Shown here in pieces: positions 47,131 through 55,978 of a DNA stretch of 64,000 bases. Numbering within the stretch: position 1 is the first letter of the stretch; every line of letters starts with the position of its first letter. The position numbers and the translations under genes are program-made. This stretch comes from an uncultured Verrucomicrobiota bacterium (lineage in GTDB: Bacteria; Verrucomicrobiota; Kiritimatiellia; RFP12; UBA1067): positions 1 to 64,000 of the forward strand of contig CAMZEN010000002.1 of NCBI GenBank assembly GCA_947305775.1, given 5' to 3'. Under the pieces are notes generated by a model. It had not been told where the DNA came from. It saw nothing but the letters and a program-made list of their open reading frames with translations, and searched no databases.

Positions 47131-48858
47131 ATGAAACGACCCTTGCTCTTATCTTCGCTCGCGCTCGCCGCCATGTGCGCGCTCGCCGCCGATCCAAACC
47201 CGCCACCACTGCGCGTGGCCTACAACTACTGCACGCTCTCGTACACGTTCGCCTACTACTCCGACGCCGAGTGGGAGCGCGAGATCGACCGCCTTGCCGA
47301 TGCGGGCTACAACGTCGCGCTCGTTGCGGACGGCACCTTCAAGGTATGGCAGGAGGTGCTTCGCGAACTGGGCTACGGCGAGGACGCGATCGCCGCGTTC
47401 ATCCCCGACGAATGCGCCAGGGCATGGTGGCTCATGGCGAACATGACGGGCGAGGGCGGTCCTCTCGACCAGCGGACGATTGACGACGACGGCGCGCGCG
47501 GTCGCTTCATCTGCGCGAAGATGCGCGAAAGGGGAATCGAGCCAATCCTTCATGGGTATGTCGGCATGATGCCTCTCGGCCACGAGAGCGCGATGGTGCA
47601 GGGTCCGTGGGGACCCTACGAGCGCCCGCCGATGCTCGACCCCACCGGCGCCGAGTTCGCGAAGGTCGCCGAGGTTTGGCACCGAAAGCTCGAGGAGGTC
47701 TACGGAATCAAGCCCGCGTATCTTGCGGGCGACCTCTTCCACGAGGGCGGCAACACCAACGGCGTTGACATAACCGCCGCGACGCGCGCGGTTCAGGCCG
47801 CTCAGCAGTCCGCATTCCCTGGCGTTACGTGGGTCGTGCAGGCGTGGCAGGCGAACCCGATCGCCGCGGTGCGCGCGGGGCTCGACCCGCGGCACACGCT
47901 AATCGAAGCGCTCGTCAAGGACATGAGCGCATTCGCCGCGGACGACTCCGTATGCAAGCTCGCGTTCGGCGACCTGCCGTGGGTGTGGTGCGAGGTGCTC
48001 AACTTCGGCGGCAACCACGGTCTCTACGGAAACCTCAAGACGTTCGCCCGCATGGGACGCGCCGCCAAAGGCGTCGGCGCGGCGACCTTCCGCGGCTATG
48101 GCGCGCTATCGGAGGGCTTCTTCACGAACCCCGTCTGCAGCGACCTCTTCGAGGAGATGATGATGCGTCCCGTGGGCAGCGAGATGTCCGACGAAGAACT
48201 CGCGGCATGGCTGGACTCGTGGGTCGACAGACGCTACGGAATTTCAGACGAACAGCTTAGGGAAGCATGGCGCATTCTTGCCGACACCGTCTACGCCTGC
48301 CCCAGGTGCCAGGAGGGAACCGTCGAGAACGTGATATGCGCGAGACCTGCATGGACCGTCACTAACGTCAGCGCGTGGGGTCCGGTGAAGGGGCCGTGGT
48401 ACGATGTCGCGAAGCTCAAAAAGGCGCTGGACCTCATCGACACCAAGTGCACCACATGCGGCGTTGAGCCCGGCTCGTGCGCCATTATGCGCGACCGCAC
48501 CGACCTCGTCCGCCAGATATATGCGGACGAGATGCGCGCGATACTGCCGCGCATCAGGGCCGACGGCTATGCGCGACGCGCGTTCCTCTCCATGGCTTAC
48601 GCTCTTGGTGAAACGCTGCTGTCGTCGGGCGTCCCAGAGTTCCGTCTGTCCACTTTCGAGAACCGTGCGCGCGCACGCGCCGGGGAGCGCGGCGCGAAAG
48701 CATGGCGGCGCATGGTGACGACATGGGCGAACCCCGCGCTGGGCGCAACGACTCTCGACGACTACGCCAACCGCGAATACGCCGAGCTCATCCGCGACTA
48801 TTACATTCCCCGCTGGCTCAAGTTCCTTTCAACCGATTGTCCAGAATGTGAAATGTGA
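47131..48858 (+). CDS. Alpha-N-acetylglucosaminidase-like (GH89) secreted enzyme
   Basis: Signal peptide MKRPLLLSSLALAAMCALA; FKVWQEVLRELGY and YNYCTLSYTFAYYSDAEWEREIDRLADAGYNVAL match the NAGLU/GH89 pattern. Confidence 0.8.
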   Translation: MKRPLLLSSLALAAMCALAADPNPPPLRVAYNYCTLSYTFAYYSDAEWEREIDRLADAGYNVALVADGTFKVWQEVLRELGYGEDAIAAFIPDECARAWWLMANMTGEGGPLDQRTIDDDGARGRFICAKMRERGIEPILHGYVGMMPLGHESAMVQGPWGPYERPPMLDPTGAEFAKVAEVWHRKLEEVYGIKPAYLAGDLFHEGGNTNGVDITAATRAVQAAQQSAFPGVTWVVQAWQANPIAAVRAGLDPRHTLIEALVKDMSAFAADDSVCKLAFGDLPWVWCEVLNFGGNHGLYGNLKTFARMGRAAKGVGAATFRGYGALSEGFFTNPVCSDLFEEMMMRPVGSEMSDEELAAWLDSWVDRRYGISDEQLREAWRILADTVYACPRCQEGTVENVICARPAWTVTNVSAWGPVKGPWYDVAKLKKALDLIDTKCTTCGVEPGSCAIMRDRTDLVRQIYADEMRAILPRIRADGYARRAFLSMAYALGETLLSSGVPEFRLSTFENRARARAGERGAKAWRRMVTTWANPALGATTLDDYANREYAELIRDYYIPRWLKFLSTDCPECEM

Positions 48859-48891
48859 AAAGCACACTCCGCAGTCCCGAAGGAAATATGG

Positions 48892-48897
48892 TATAAT
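48892..48897 (+). promoter_or_regulatory. Putative -10 (TATAAT) upstream of efp
   Basis: ATATGGTATAATGTA, extended -10-like. Confidence 0.5.
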
Positions 48898-48951
48898 GTA
48901 AAGTCAAATTTTGCAAACCAAACCGAAAGAAACAAACCAAAGGAGACAGAA

Positions 48952-49527
48952 ATGGGCGAGGTAATCGGCGCAGGCGAACTGCACAAGGGCGTTAAGCTTC
49001 TAATCGATGGAGAGCCGTGGGAGATCACGGAGTTTGACTTCTCCAAGCCGGGCAAGGGCCAGGCGATCTACAACTGCAAGCTCAGGAACATGATGACCGG
49101 TACCGGAATGTCCAAGAGCTATCGCTCTGGCGACAAGTTCGAGAAGCCCGATCTCACCCAGCAGGATGTCACGTACTCCTACGACGACGGCACCGCCTTC
49201 GTCTTCACCGACGACAACTTCGAGGAGATCCGCGTCAGCTACGATGTCATGGGCGACAACAAGTACTTCCTCATGGATGAGATGTCCGTCAAGGCGCTTT
49301 TCTTCAACGACAAGGTCATCGGCATTCAGCTGCCTCAGCTTGTCGAGCGCAAGGTTACGAAGGTTGAGCCGGGTGTGAAGGGCAACACGGCGTCGGGCAA
49401 GGTCACCAAGCCTGCGACTGTGGAGGGTGGCTACACACTTGCGGTGCCGCTGTTCATCAACGAGGGCGACGTCATACGCATCAACACGGAAAGCGGCGAA
49501 TACAACGACCGCGTCTCCACGAAGTAA
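48952..49527 (+). CDS. efp: Translation elongation factor P
   Basis: KGVKLLIDGEPWEITEFDFSKPGKGQAIYNCKLRNMMTGT; C-terminal VPLFINEGDVIRINTESGEYNDRV. Confidence 0.93.
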   Translation: MGEVIGAGELHKGVKLLIDGEPWEITEFDFSKPGKGQAIYNCKLRNMMTGTGMSKSYRSGDKFEKPDLTQQDVTYSYDDGTAFVFTDDNFEEIRVSYDVMGDNKYFLMDEMSVKALFFNDKVIGIQLPQLVERKVTKVEPGVKGNTASGKVTKPATVEGGYTLAVPLFINEGDVIRINTESGEYNDRVSTK

Positions 49528-49546
49528 CGCTCAGGAAGATTCCGCT

Positions 49547-51424
49547 TTGTTGGACTTTCTGAAGACCGTACTGAGGTGGTTCAAGAACCTTGCCATAGGT
49601 TGCTTCACCACCTTGGTTATTCTTGCCGTGATAGGCGTGTTGCTGCCGGACTCGAAGGACGGCGGCGACAAGGCCGACCCCGACAAGGTTAGCGAATCTA
49701 AAGGCGGCGGAGCCGGGCAAAAGGCCGACGACTCCGCGCCGTACGACGCCGAGGCAGAGCTAAAGAAGGCCCTTGACGAGCTTGATTCGCTCGTCGGGCT
49801 AGAGGGCGTCAAGGCGGAGGTCAGGAAGATCATCAACAAGGAGAAGGTCGATGCAGCCCGCCGCGCTGAAGGTCTGCCTGTTGCGCCGCGTTCGCTGCAC
49901 ATGATCTTCACAGGGAATCCTGGCACGGGCAAGACGACGGTCGCCCGCCTTCTCGCCAGGATATTCCGGGCTCTTGGAGTGGTGGAGAAGGGCCAGCTTG
50001 TCGAAGTAGACCGGTCCGGCCTCGTCGGCCGCTACATGGGCGAAACGGCCACCAAGACCAGCGAGAAGGTGGACGAGGCGATAGGTGGCGTGCTTTTTGT
50101 GGACGAGGCCTACCAGCTATGCACGTCCGATACGGACGACTACGGCAAAGAGGCGATAGCGACGCTCCTCAAGCGCATGGAGGACGCCCGTGACAAGCTG
50201 ATCGTAATAGCCGCAGGCTACACGGACGAGATGCGAGACTTCCTCGGGGCGAACTCTGGCCTTGCGAGCCGCTTCGCCATCAAAATAGAGTTTGCGGACT
50301 ACACTGCGCCCGAGCTTGCGAAGATATTCCGCCAGCAGGCTGCGAAGAACAAGTACGTCCTATCCGCAGAGCTGGACGAGGGGCTTAACGCCGCGATGGA
50401 GAAGCTTACGCGCCATCGCGACAAGATGTTCGGCAACGCCAGGTTCGCAAGGCAGCTTTTCGAGGATGCCACGGGCCGTCAGGCCGATCGACTTGCGGAG
50501 GCGGGCACGCTGGAAGGCCCGGCGCTCGCAACGCTCGAGATGAGCGATCTTGGTCTTGGCGAGAAGGCGGTTGATGTGCGCGCGCCGACCATAGAGGAAG
50601 TGCTTGCCGAACTGGATGGACTCGTCGGCATGCAGAGCGTTAAGGACGAGGTGAAGCGTCTCGTCGCGACTTGCCGCGCCAACAAGCTCAGGGAGGCGCA
50701 AGGCATAGAGTCGGCTACTATGAGCTACAATTTCGTGTTTACAGGCAACCCCGGTACGGGCAAGACCACCGTGGCAAGGATTCTTGCGAAGGCCTTCCGC
50801 GCACTTGGCATTCTGGAGCGCGGACATCTAGTCGAAACGGACCGGTCCGGTCTGGTTGCCGCCTACGCGGGGCAGACGGCCCTCAAGACTCAGAAGCTGA
50901 TAGACTCGGCGGTCGGCGGAGTGCTCTTCATCGACGAGGCTTACCAGCTCAACCAGGGCCAGAACGATACCTACGGCTCCGAGGCCGTTGCGACGCTGCT
51001 GAAGCGGATGGAGGACGAGCGAGGGCGGATGGTCGTAGTGATAGCGGGCTACAAGGACGAGATGAAGAGCTTCTTCGAGCTGAACTCCGGACTCGAGAGT
51101 CGCTTTGGTCGCGAGCTGTTCTTCCCGGACTTCACCACCAAGGAGATGACTACCATATTCAGGCAGACGGCCAAGAAGAACAAATATGTTCTCTCGCCCG
51201 ATGTGGAACATTGGATAGAACCCTACATCGGTCTTATGACAAAGGATCGCGGCAAGAACTTCGGCAACGGCCGTTGGGTGAGAAACCTCTTTGAGAAGAC
51301 TGTGGAGCGGCAGTCGATGCGCATAGTGGAGCTTCAGGACCCATCTGCCGAGGAGCTTGTCACCATACGCATGAAGGATGTTGGCATATCCCTCAAGGAC
51401 CCCAACGCCTCCGACGAAGATTGA
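49547..51424 (+). CDS. Membrane-anchored protein with two tandem CbxX/SpoVK-type AAA+ ATPase domains
   Basis: Two Walker A motifs (FTGNPGTGKTTVARLLARIF and FTGNPGTGKTTVARILAKAF) with paired Walker B motifs (LFVDEAYQL, LFIDEAYQL). N-terminal TM NLAIGCFTTLVILAVIGVLL. TTG start proposed. Confidence 0.85.
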   Translation: MLDFLKTVLRWFKNLAIGCFTTLVILAVIGVLLPDSKDGGDKADPDKVSESKGGGAGQKADDSAPYDAEAELKKALDELDSLVGLEGVKAEVRKIINKEKVDAARRAEGLPVAPRSLHMIFTGNPGTGKTTVARLLARIFRALGVVEKGQLVEVDRSGLVGRYMGETATKTSEKVDEAIGGVLFVDEAYQLCTSDTDDYGKEAIATLLKRMEDARDKLIVIAAGYTDEMRDFLGANSGLASRFAIKIEFADYTAPELAKIFRQQAAKNKYVLSAELDEGLNAAMEKLTRHRDKMFGNARFARQLFEDATGRQADRLAEAGTLEGPALATLEMSDLGLGEKAVDVRAPTIEEVLAELDGLVGMQSVKDEVKRLVATCRANKLREAQGIESATMSYNFVFTGNPGTGKTTVARILAKAFRALGILERGHLVETDRSGLVAAYAGQTALKTQKLIDSAVGGVLFIDEAYQLNQGQNDTYGSEAVATLLKRMEDERGRMVVVIAGYKDEMKSFFELNSGLESRFGRELFFPDFTTKEMTTIFRQTAKKNKYVLSPDVEHWIEPYIGLMTKDRGKNFGNGRWVRNLFEKTVERQSMRIVELQDPSAEELVTIRMKDVGISLKDPNASDED

Positions 51425-53554
51425 ATGAAACTTATATTACTTGGATGTGCGTTCGCATTCACGGCTTCGGTTTGTGCGGACGATTTATGCAGCTACGTTG
51501 ATCCTTTCATAGGCACCGCCGGGTTCGGCCACACCACTCCCGCCGCGTGTGTTCCGTTCGGCATGGTTCAGCCAGGACCCGATACAGGCACTGGCGACTG
51601 GGCCCACTGCAGCGGCTATAGCTATGGCGACGATAACCTGCTTGGCTTTTCGCAGACGCACCTAAACGGCACTGGATGTCCAGACCTCGGCGATGTGCGG
51701 ATTTTGCCGTTTGACGGGACTGATAATTGGGGTGTCGGTTTTGACAAGTCGAGCGAGGTTGCTCAGCCCGGATACTACGCAGTTACGCTCGAAGACGGCA
51801 CTAGGTGCGAGATGACGGCTACTGAGCGCTGTGCGATATATCGTTTCAGGTTCGCCAAGCCAAAGGTGGAGGTTCTGCTTGACCTCGCTTCCGGCATAGG
51901 AACGGCAGAATGGGGCAAGTGGGGTTCTGTTGTTATGCACGAGGCGTCCGTATCGGATGACGGAACGAGTCGCGTATGCGGTTCGTTCGTGCGAGACGGA
52001 TGGTCCACTGGGCGCATAGTAGCTTTTGATATTCGCTTTGGTCATCCTTGGAGTTCGCTTCGCAGGAGCCCTCCGGTCCACGAAGGTGAGCCGCCGCGTT
52101 TGGTAGCCTCATTCGACAACTTGGGCGGAGAACTGCTTGTGAAGATCGCGCTATCGTCGCATGACGAAGAAGGCGCGTCTCGCAACCTTGACGTAGAGCT
52201 TCCCGGATGGGACTTCGATGCGGTCCGGCTTACGGCGCGCCAGAAGTGGAGCGACCTGTTGGGCCGTGCTGTGATAGAGGGAACGGACAACGAGAAGAAG
52301 AACTGGTACACCTCGCTGTACCATCTGTTCATGCAGCCAAACGACATTTCGGATGTTGGCTCGAAGCCTTTCTATTCCACCCTTTCGACTTGGGATACGT
52401 TCCGCGCCGCGCATCCGCTTTACACGATACTTGTGCCGGAGCGCGTGCCGGGGATGATCGACTCCATGCTTGAGCAGGGGCGGATCACCGGATATCTCCC
52501 CATATGGGCCCTTTGGGGAGTGGAGAACCAGTGCATGATCGGCACGCACTCGGTGCCTGTGATAGTGGATTGGTTTTTGAAGTCTGGCGGTGGCTCGTCT
52601 TGGCTGGCGGCCTACGGACAGATAAAGGATGCGCTAACCAAGCGCCATCCAAGCCGCCTCAAGGAGCGCTGGGACCTATACGACAGGTACGGCTACTATC
52701 CCTTCGACATAGTGAAGGGCGAATCGGTGTCTCGCACAATGGAATGCGCTTACGACGACTGGTGCGCCGGTGTGATGGCCGAGAAGCTCGGCTTTGCCGA
52801 AGATGCGGCGTTCTTCTTCAAGCGCTCGGAGAACTGGCGCAACGTATTCAACGCGTCAATCGACCTCGTGCGCGGAAAGGACTCTAAGGGGAATTGGCGC
52901 GAGCCGTTTAATCCATATTCGCTGGGACAGGGCGCAGATACGGATAACGACTTCACCGAAGGTAATGCCATGCAGTATTCCTGGCATGTCATGCAGAACC
53001 CTACGGGGCTTGTCGAGGCTATGGGGGGACGCGAAGCCTTCGTGAGGATGCTGGATGCGCTTTTCCTTAAGCCTGAGACGGTTGAGGGTTCCGGGTTCTC
53101 GCATGACGTGACCGGCCTTGTAGGGCAGTATGTGCACGGCAACGAGCCGAGCCATCATGTCATCTACTTTTATCCGCAGGTGGGGCATCCCGAGAAGGCG
53201 GCTGAGCGCGTTCGCGATGTGTTCGACAGATTCTACATGCCCAAGCCGGACGGACTCTGCGGCAACGACGACTGCGGCCAGATGAGCGCATGGTATATTT
53301 TTTCGGCGATGGGATTCTACCCGTTCAATCCCTGCGGCGGCGAATACGTAATAGGCGCTCCGCAGGTGCCGAGGGCGGTATTGTTTCTGGGAGGGTCCAA
53401 GACCTTCACAATCATTGCCAGGAACCTTTCCCGCGAGAACAAGTACGTGAAGTCGGCAACGCTGAACGGCAAGCCAATCTCGGACTGGAAGATCAGCCAC
53501 GCAGACGTAATGGCCGGCGGGGAACTTGTCTTCGAAATGGCTCCGAGCCTTTAG
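51425..53554 (+). CDS. Alpha-mannosidase-like secreted enzyme (GH92)
   Basis: DPFIGTAGFGHTTPAACVPFGMVQPGPDTG, GFSQTHLNGTGCPDLGD, GNDDCGQMSAWYIFSAMGFYPFNPCGGEYVIG. Confidence 0.93.
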   Translation: MKLILLGCAFAFTASVCADDLCSYVDPFIGTAGFGHTTPAACVPFGMVQPGPDTGTGDWAHCSGYSYGDDNLLGFSQTHLNGTGCPDLGDVRILPFDGTDNWGVGFDKSSEVAQPGYYAVTLEDGTRCEMTATERCAIYRFRFAKPKVEVLLDLASGIGTAEWGKWGSVVMHEASVSDDGTSRVCGSFVRDGWSTGRIVAFDIRFGHPWSSLRRSPPVHEGEPPRLVASFDNLGGELLVKIALSSHDEEGASRNLDVELPGWDFDAVRLTARQKWSDLLGRAVIEGTDNEKKNWYTSLYHLFMQPNDISDVGSKPFYSTLSTWDTFRAAHPLYTILVPERVPGMIDSMLEQGRITGYLPIWALWGVENQCMIGTHSVPVIVDWFLKSGGGSSWLAAYGQIKDALTKRHPSRLKERWDLYDRYGYYPFDIVKGESVSRTMECAYDDWCAGVMAEKLGFAEDAAFFFKRSENWRNVFNASIDLVRGKDSKGNWREPFNPYSLGQGADTDNDFTEGNAMQYSWHVMQNPTGLVEAMGGREAFVRMLDALFLKPETVEGSGFSHDVTGLVGQYVHGNEPSHHVIYFYPQVGHPEKAAERVRDVFDRFYMPKPDGLCGNDDCGQMSAWYIFSAMGFYPFNPCGGEYVIGAPQVPRAVLFLGGSKTFTIIARNLSRENKYVKSATLNGKPISDWKISHADVMAGGELVFEMAPSL

Positions 53555-54489
53555 ATGTTGGCCCAGGCGGGATAAGGGGTTTGAATCTCGACAGGGTCGT
53601 TTGTTGCGGGATGGCGGAACTTCGCGGCGAGGGCGTGCAGGCAGTGTCCCGCCATGTTCTCCACCGCAAATGCTCCATAGAGCCTGTCGTTTATTATGTG
53701 CATCCCCGCAAGCGCCAGCTGGGCGCGTATCTGGTGCGTCACGCCGGTGAATATGGTCACCTTCAGCAGCGTCCTTTCCTCGTTCTCCTCCATGACATGC
53801 CCGACGGGTGCGAACTTGGTCACGGCGTGCAGTCGCCTTAGCTTTGCGCGTTGCGCTAGCGTGAGCCTGTTGTGGTCGGCGTCGATCATCCGGCAGAAGG
53901 GGAGGGTCGGGTCGTGTACGAGATCGTTCTCAAGGGTTCCGCCTGCGGCGACGCAGCCCTCGACAAGGGCGAGATATGTCTTTTCAACGGTCTGCTCGGC
54001 GAACTGCGTACGCAATGCAGTGAACGCATCCGCAGTGCGCGCGACCAGAACGAGCCCCGATGTGTCCGCATCGATGCGGTGCAACGCCCCCGCCATGAGG
54101 GGACTGTCCCCGATCGTCTGGCACTCGGGATATCGTGCGACGACTCCGTTCATGAGCGTGGTCTTCTCGTTGCGCGAAAGCGGTTGGACGGGGATCCCGG
54201 CAGGCTTGTCGAGCGCCACCAAGTACGGATCTTCGAAGACGACGGAGAGCCCGATTGCCGGATTGGGCTGCACGACATTGTCGGAGAGCTCGGCAAGCGA
54301 GGAGATCGTCACGGTTTCGCCGCCGTTTAGCTTGAGGCCCTTCGCGGCGCGGCGTCCGTTCACTAGAACCTCCCCGCTTTCCACGGCCTCGCGCACGAAG
54401 GCCCGCGATGAGGTCGGAAAGGCGTTAAGCAAGGCGGCGTCCAAACGGACGCCGCCTCGTTCTATGTGAATCTGCCGATTCTCTATCAT
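53551..54489 (-). CDS. RluA-family pseudouridine synthase
   Basis: S4-like RLDAALLNAFPTSSRAFVREAVESGEVLVNG, VALDKPAGIPVQPL, ALHRIDADTSGLVLVART, GVTHQIRAQLA. Confidence 0.85.
   Translation of the reverse strand: MIENRQIHIERGGVRLDAALLNAFPTSSRAFVREAVESGEVLVNGRRAAKGLKLNGGETVTISSLAELSDNVVQPNPAIGLSVVFEDPYLVALDKPAGIPVQPLSRNEKTTLMNGVVARYPECQTIGDSPLMAGALHRIDADTSGLVLVARTADAFTALRTQFAEQTVEKTYLALVEGCVAAGGTLENDLVHDPTLPFCRMIDADHNRLTLAQRAKLRRLHAVTKFAPVGHVMEENEERTLLKVTIFTGVTHQIRAQLALAGMHIINDRLYGAFAVENMAGHCLHALAAKFRHPATNDPVEIQTPYPAWANI
54099..54111. repeat. GGGGACTGTCCCC palindrome within the rluA-like gene
   Basis: Same 13-bp core as 4401-4413 and 45294-45306. Confidence 0.5.
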
Positions 54490-54653
54490 TCGTACCGATC
54501 CATAATGGAGGGCGCTATGGGCGCCATGCCCTCCCAAGATTGGTTTGAGGACCACGGCAGATTGCTGTCTTCCGCAGTGTCGGCGATGCATCCCGCAAGC
54601 ACCGACACCGCAAACGCCGCAAAGAACGCCTTAATCAGCGAAGATGATGTCAT
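54486..54653 (-). CDS. Small lipoprotein
   Basis: MTSSSLIKAFFAAFAVSVLAGC lipobox; short mature part DTAEDSNLPWSSNQSWEGMAPIAPSIMDRYE. Overlaps the RluA-like start. Confidence 0.6.
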   Translation of the reverse strand: MTSSSLIKAFFAAFAVSVLAGCIADTAEDSNLPWSSNQSWEGMAPIAPSIMDRYE

Positions 54654-55767
54654 TGGCGTTGATCTTATCCTGTTCCCACGAACCGAGTATGTCGCATACG
54701 ACATACGGCTTGCCGTTGACTTCCTGACGCAGACGGAGACGGCCTACGAACTCGCCTGCAGGACCATTGAAGCCGGGCCTCTTCACGTTGATCTCAATAA
54801 GAGGAAGCGGATTTCCGAGGTTTTCGCCCTTAAGCTCCTTCATGGCGGTATCGGAGAACTTCACGATCGCAAACATGTTCTCGTTGTCTGCCTCCACTAC
54901 GAAGCCCTTGTCGCCGGCAGGAATGGACGTGATGGCTACTCCGCCAGAAGTCGGTGCCGAGTTCTTGGTGGGGATCGATTCGCGAACGAGTTTCTCAAGC
55001 GTCTTGTTGCGCTGCTCGGCCTTCGCAAGCTCTTCCCTGACAGCCTCTGTCTCGTCCTTTGCGGTTGCCGCCTCATCCTTGAGGGAGGTAATCTCCTGAT
55101 TGAGCTCTTCGATCTGGCTCCTGATCTTCGTAACCTGGTTTTCGAGATCGGCCTTCTCGCCTTCGAGCTTGGAGATCTTGGCCTCCTTTTCGGTGATGGT
55201 CACCTTGTCCTGGCGGGCGCTGGGCTTGAGCCTGTTGACTTCTGCAACGACCGACGAAAGCTTGCTGCGGAGGGTGACGAGCTCGGCGCGCGTCGAGTTG
55301 AGCCGTGCAAGCTGGGCCTTGGAAGATTCAAGGAGCTTCTCCAGCAGTTCGCTCGCCGTGCCGGGACCATCCATCTTGGGCTGGCCGAGGTCCATGATCG
55401 GCTTTCCTTCAGCATCAAGCTGGTAGATCATGCGCAGCTGGGAACGTTCCTTGTCGCTCCAGCTGTATGTATCGAGGTTGGCCGTCTCGAGATATGCGTT
55501 GTAGCCTTCAAGGACGTTCTCCGTGTTTGGCGAATCGACAAGGCGCGCTTCGACCGGGTCGGCGTCCATGTTGATCGGCTCTGCGGTGACCGTCTTGTCC
55601 GGCTCAGACTTCTCGATCATGCGAGCTATCTTCACGAAGTAGTCTTCTTGCTGCCGGTTGCGATCGGTCAGCACAGAACGCTTCGCGTTCAGCTGCAGTT
55701 CAAACCAAAGCGCCGCCGCGGCGAGCGCCAGAAACACGTAAACGAGGACGTGCAATGCTTTGTTCAT
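54631..55767 (-). CDS. Membrane-anchored coiled-coil protein of unknown function
   Basis: TM MNKALHVLVYVFLALAAAALWFELQLNA followed by a long heptad region. Confidence 0.65.
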   Translation of the reverse strand: MNKALHVLVYVFLALAAAALWFELQLNAKRSVLTDRNRQQEDYFVKIARMIEKSEPDKTVTAEPINMDADPVEARLVDSPNTENVLEGYNAYLETANLDTYSWSDKERSQLRMIYQLDAEGKPIMDLGQPKMDGPGTASELLEKLLESSKAQLARLNSTRAELVTLRSKLSSVVAEVNRLKPSARQDKVTITEKEAKISKLEGEKADLENQVTKIRSQIEELNQEITSLKDEAATAKDETEAVREELAKAEQRNKTLEKLVRESIPTKNSAPTSGGVAITSIPAGDKGFVVEADNENMFAIVKFSDTAMKELKGENLGNPLPLIEINVKRPGFNGPAGEFVGRLRLRQEVNGKPYVVCDILGSWEQDKINANDIIFAD

Positions 55768-55930
55768 GATGGTTTTCCTAGTTGACTGTGTTAATGATAC
55801 ATTATTTTTCTGAAAAACGCAACCGTAATTTTTGGGCAGGCCAATGTCGCCGCTCCGAGCCTTCAGGCGCACGTCGTCCGCACGTCTTCCTCTTTAGTAT
55901 ATGCAATTGCGCGACGCCGTGGGTTTTTGG

Positions 55931-55936
55931 TATAAT
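55931..55936 (+). promoter_or_regulatory. Putative -10 (TATAAT) of the greA-like gene
   Basis: TTTTTGGTATAATGC with TTGCGC at 55907-55912 (18-bp spacing). Confidence 0.5.
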
Positions 55937-55978
55937 GCACAACCATTGATTTGTTCTAATTAGGAGGAGAGGTTCAAT

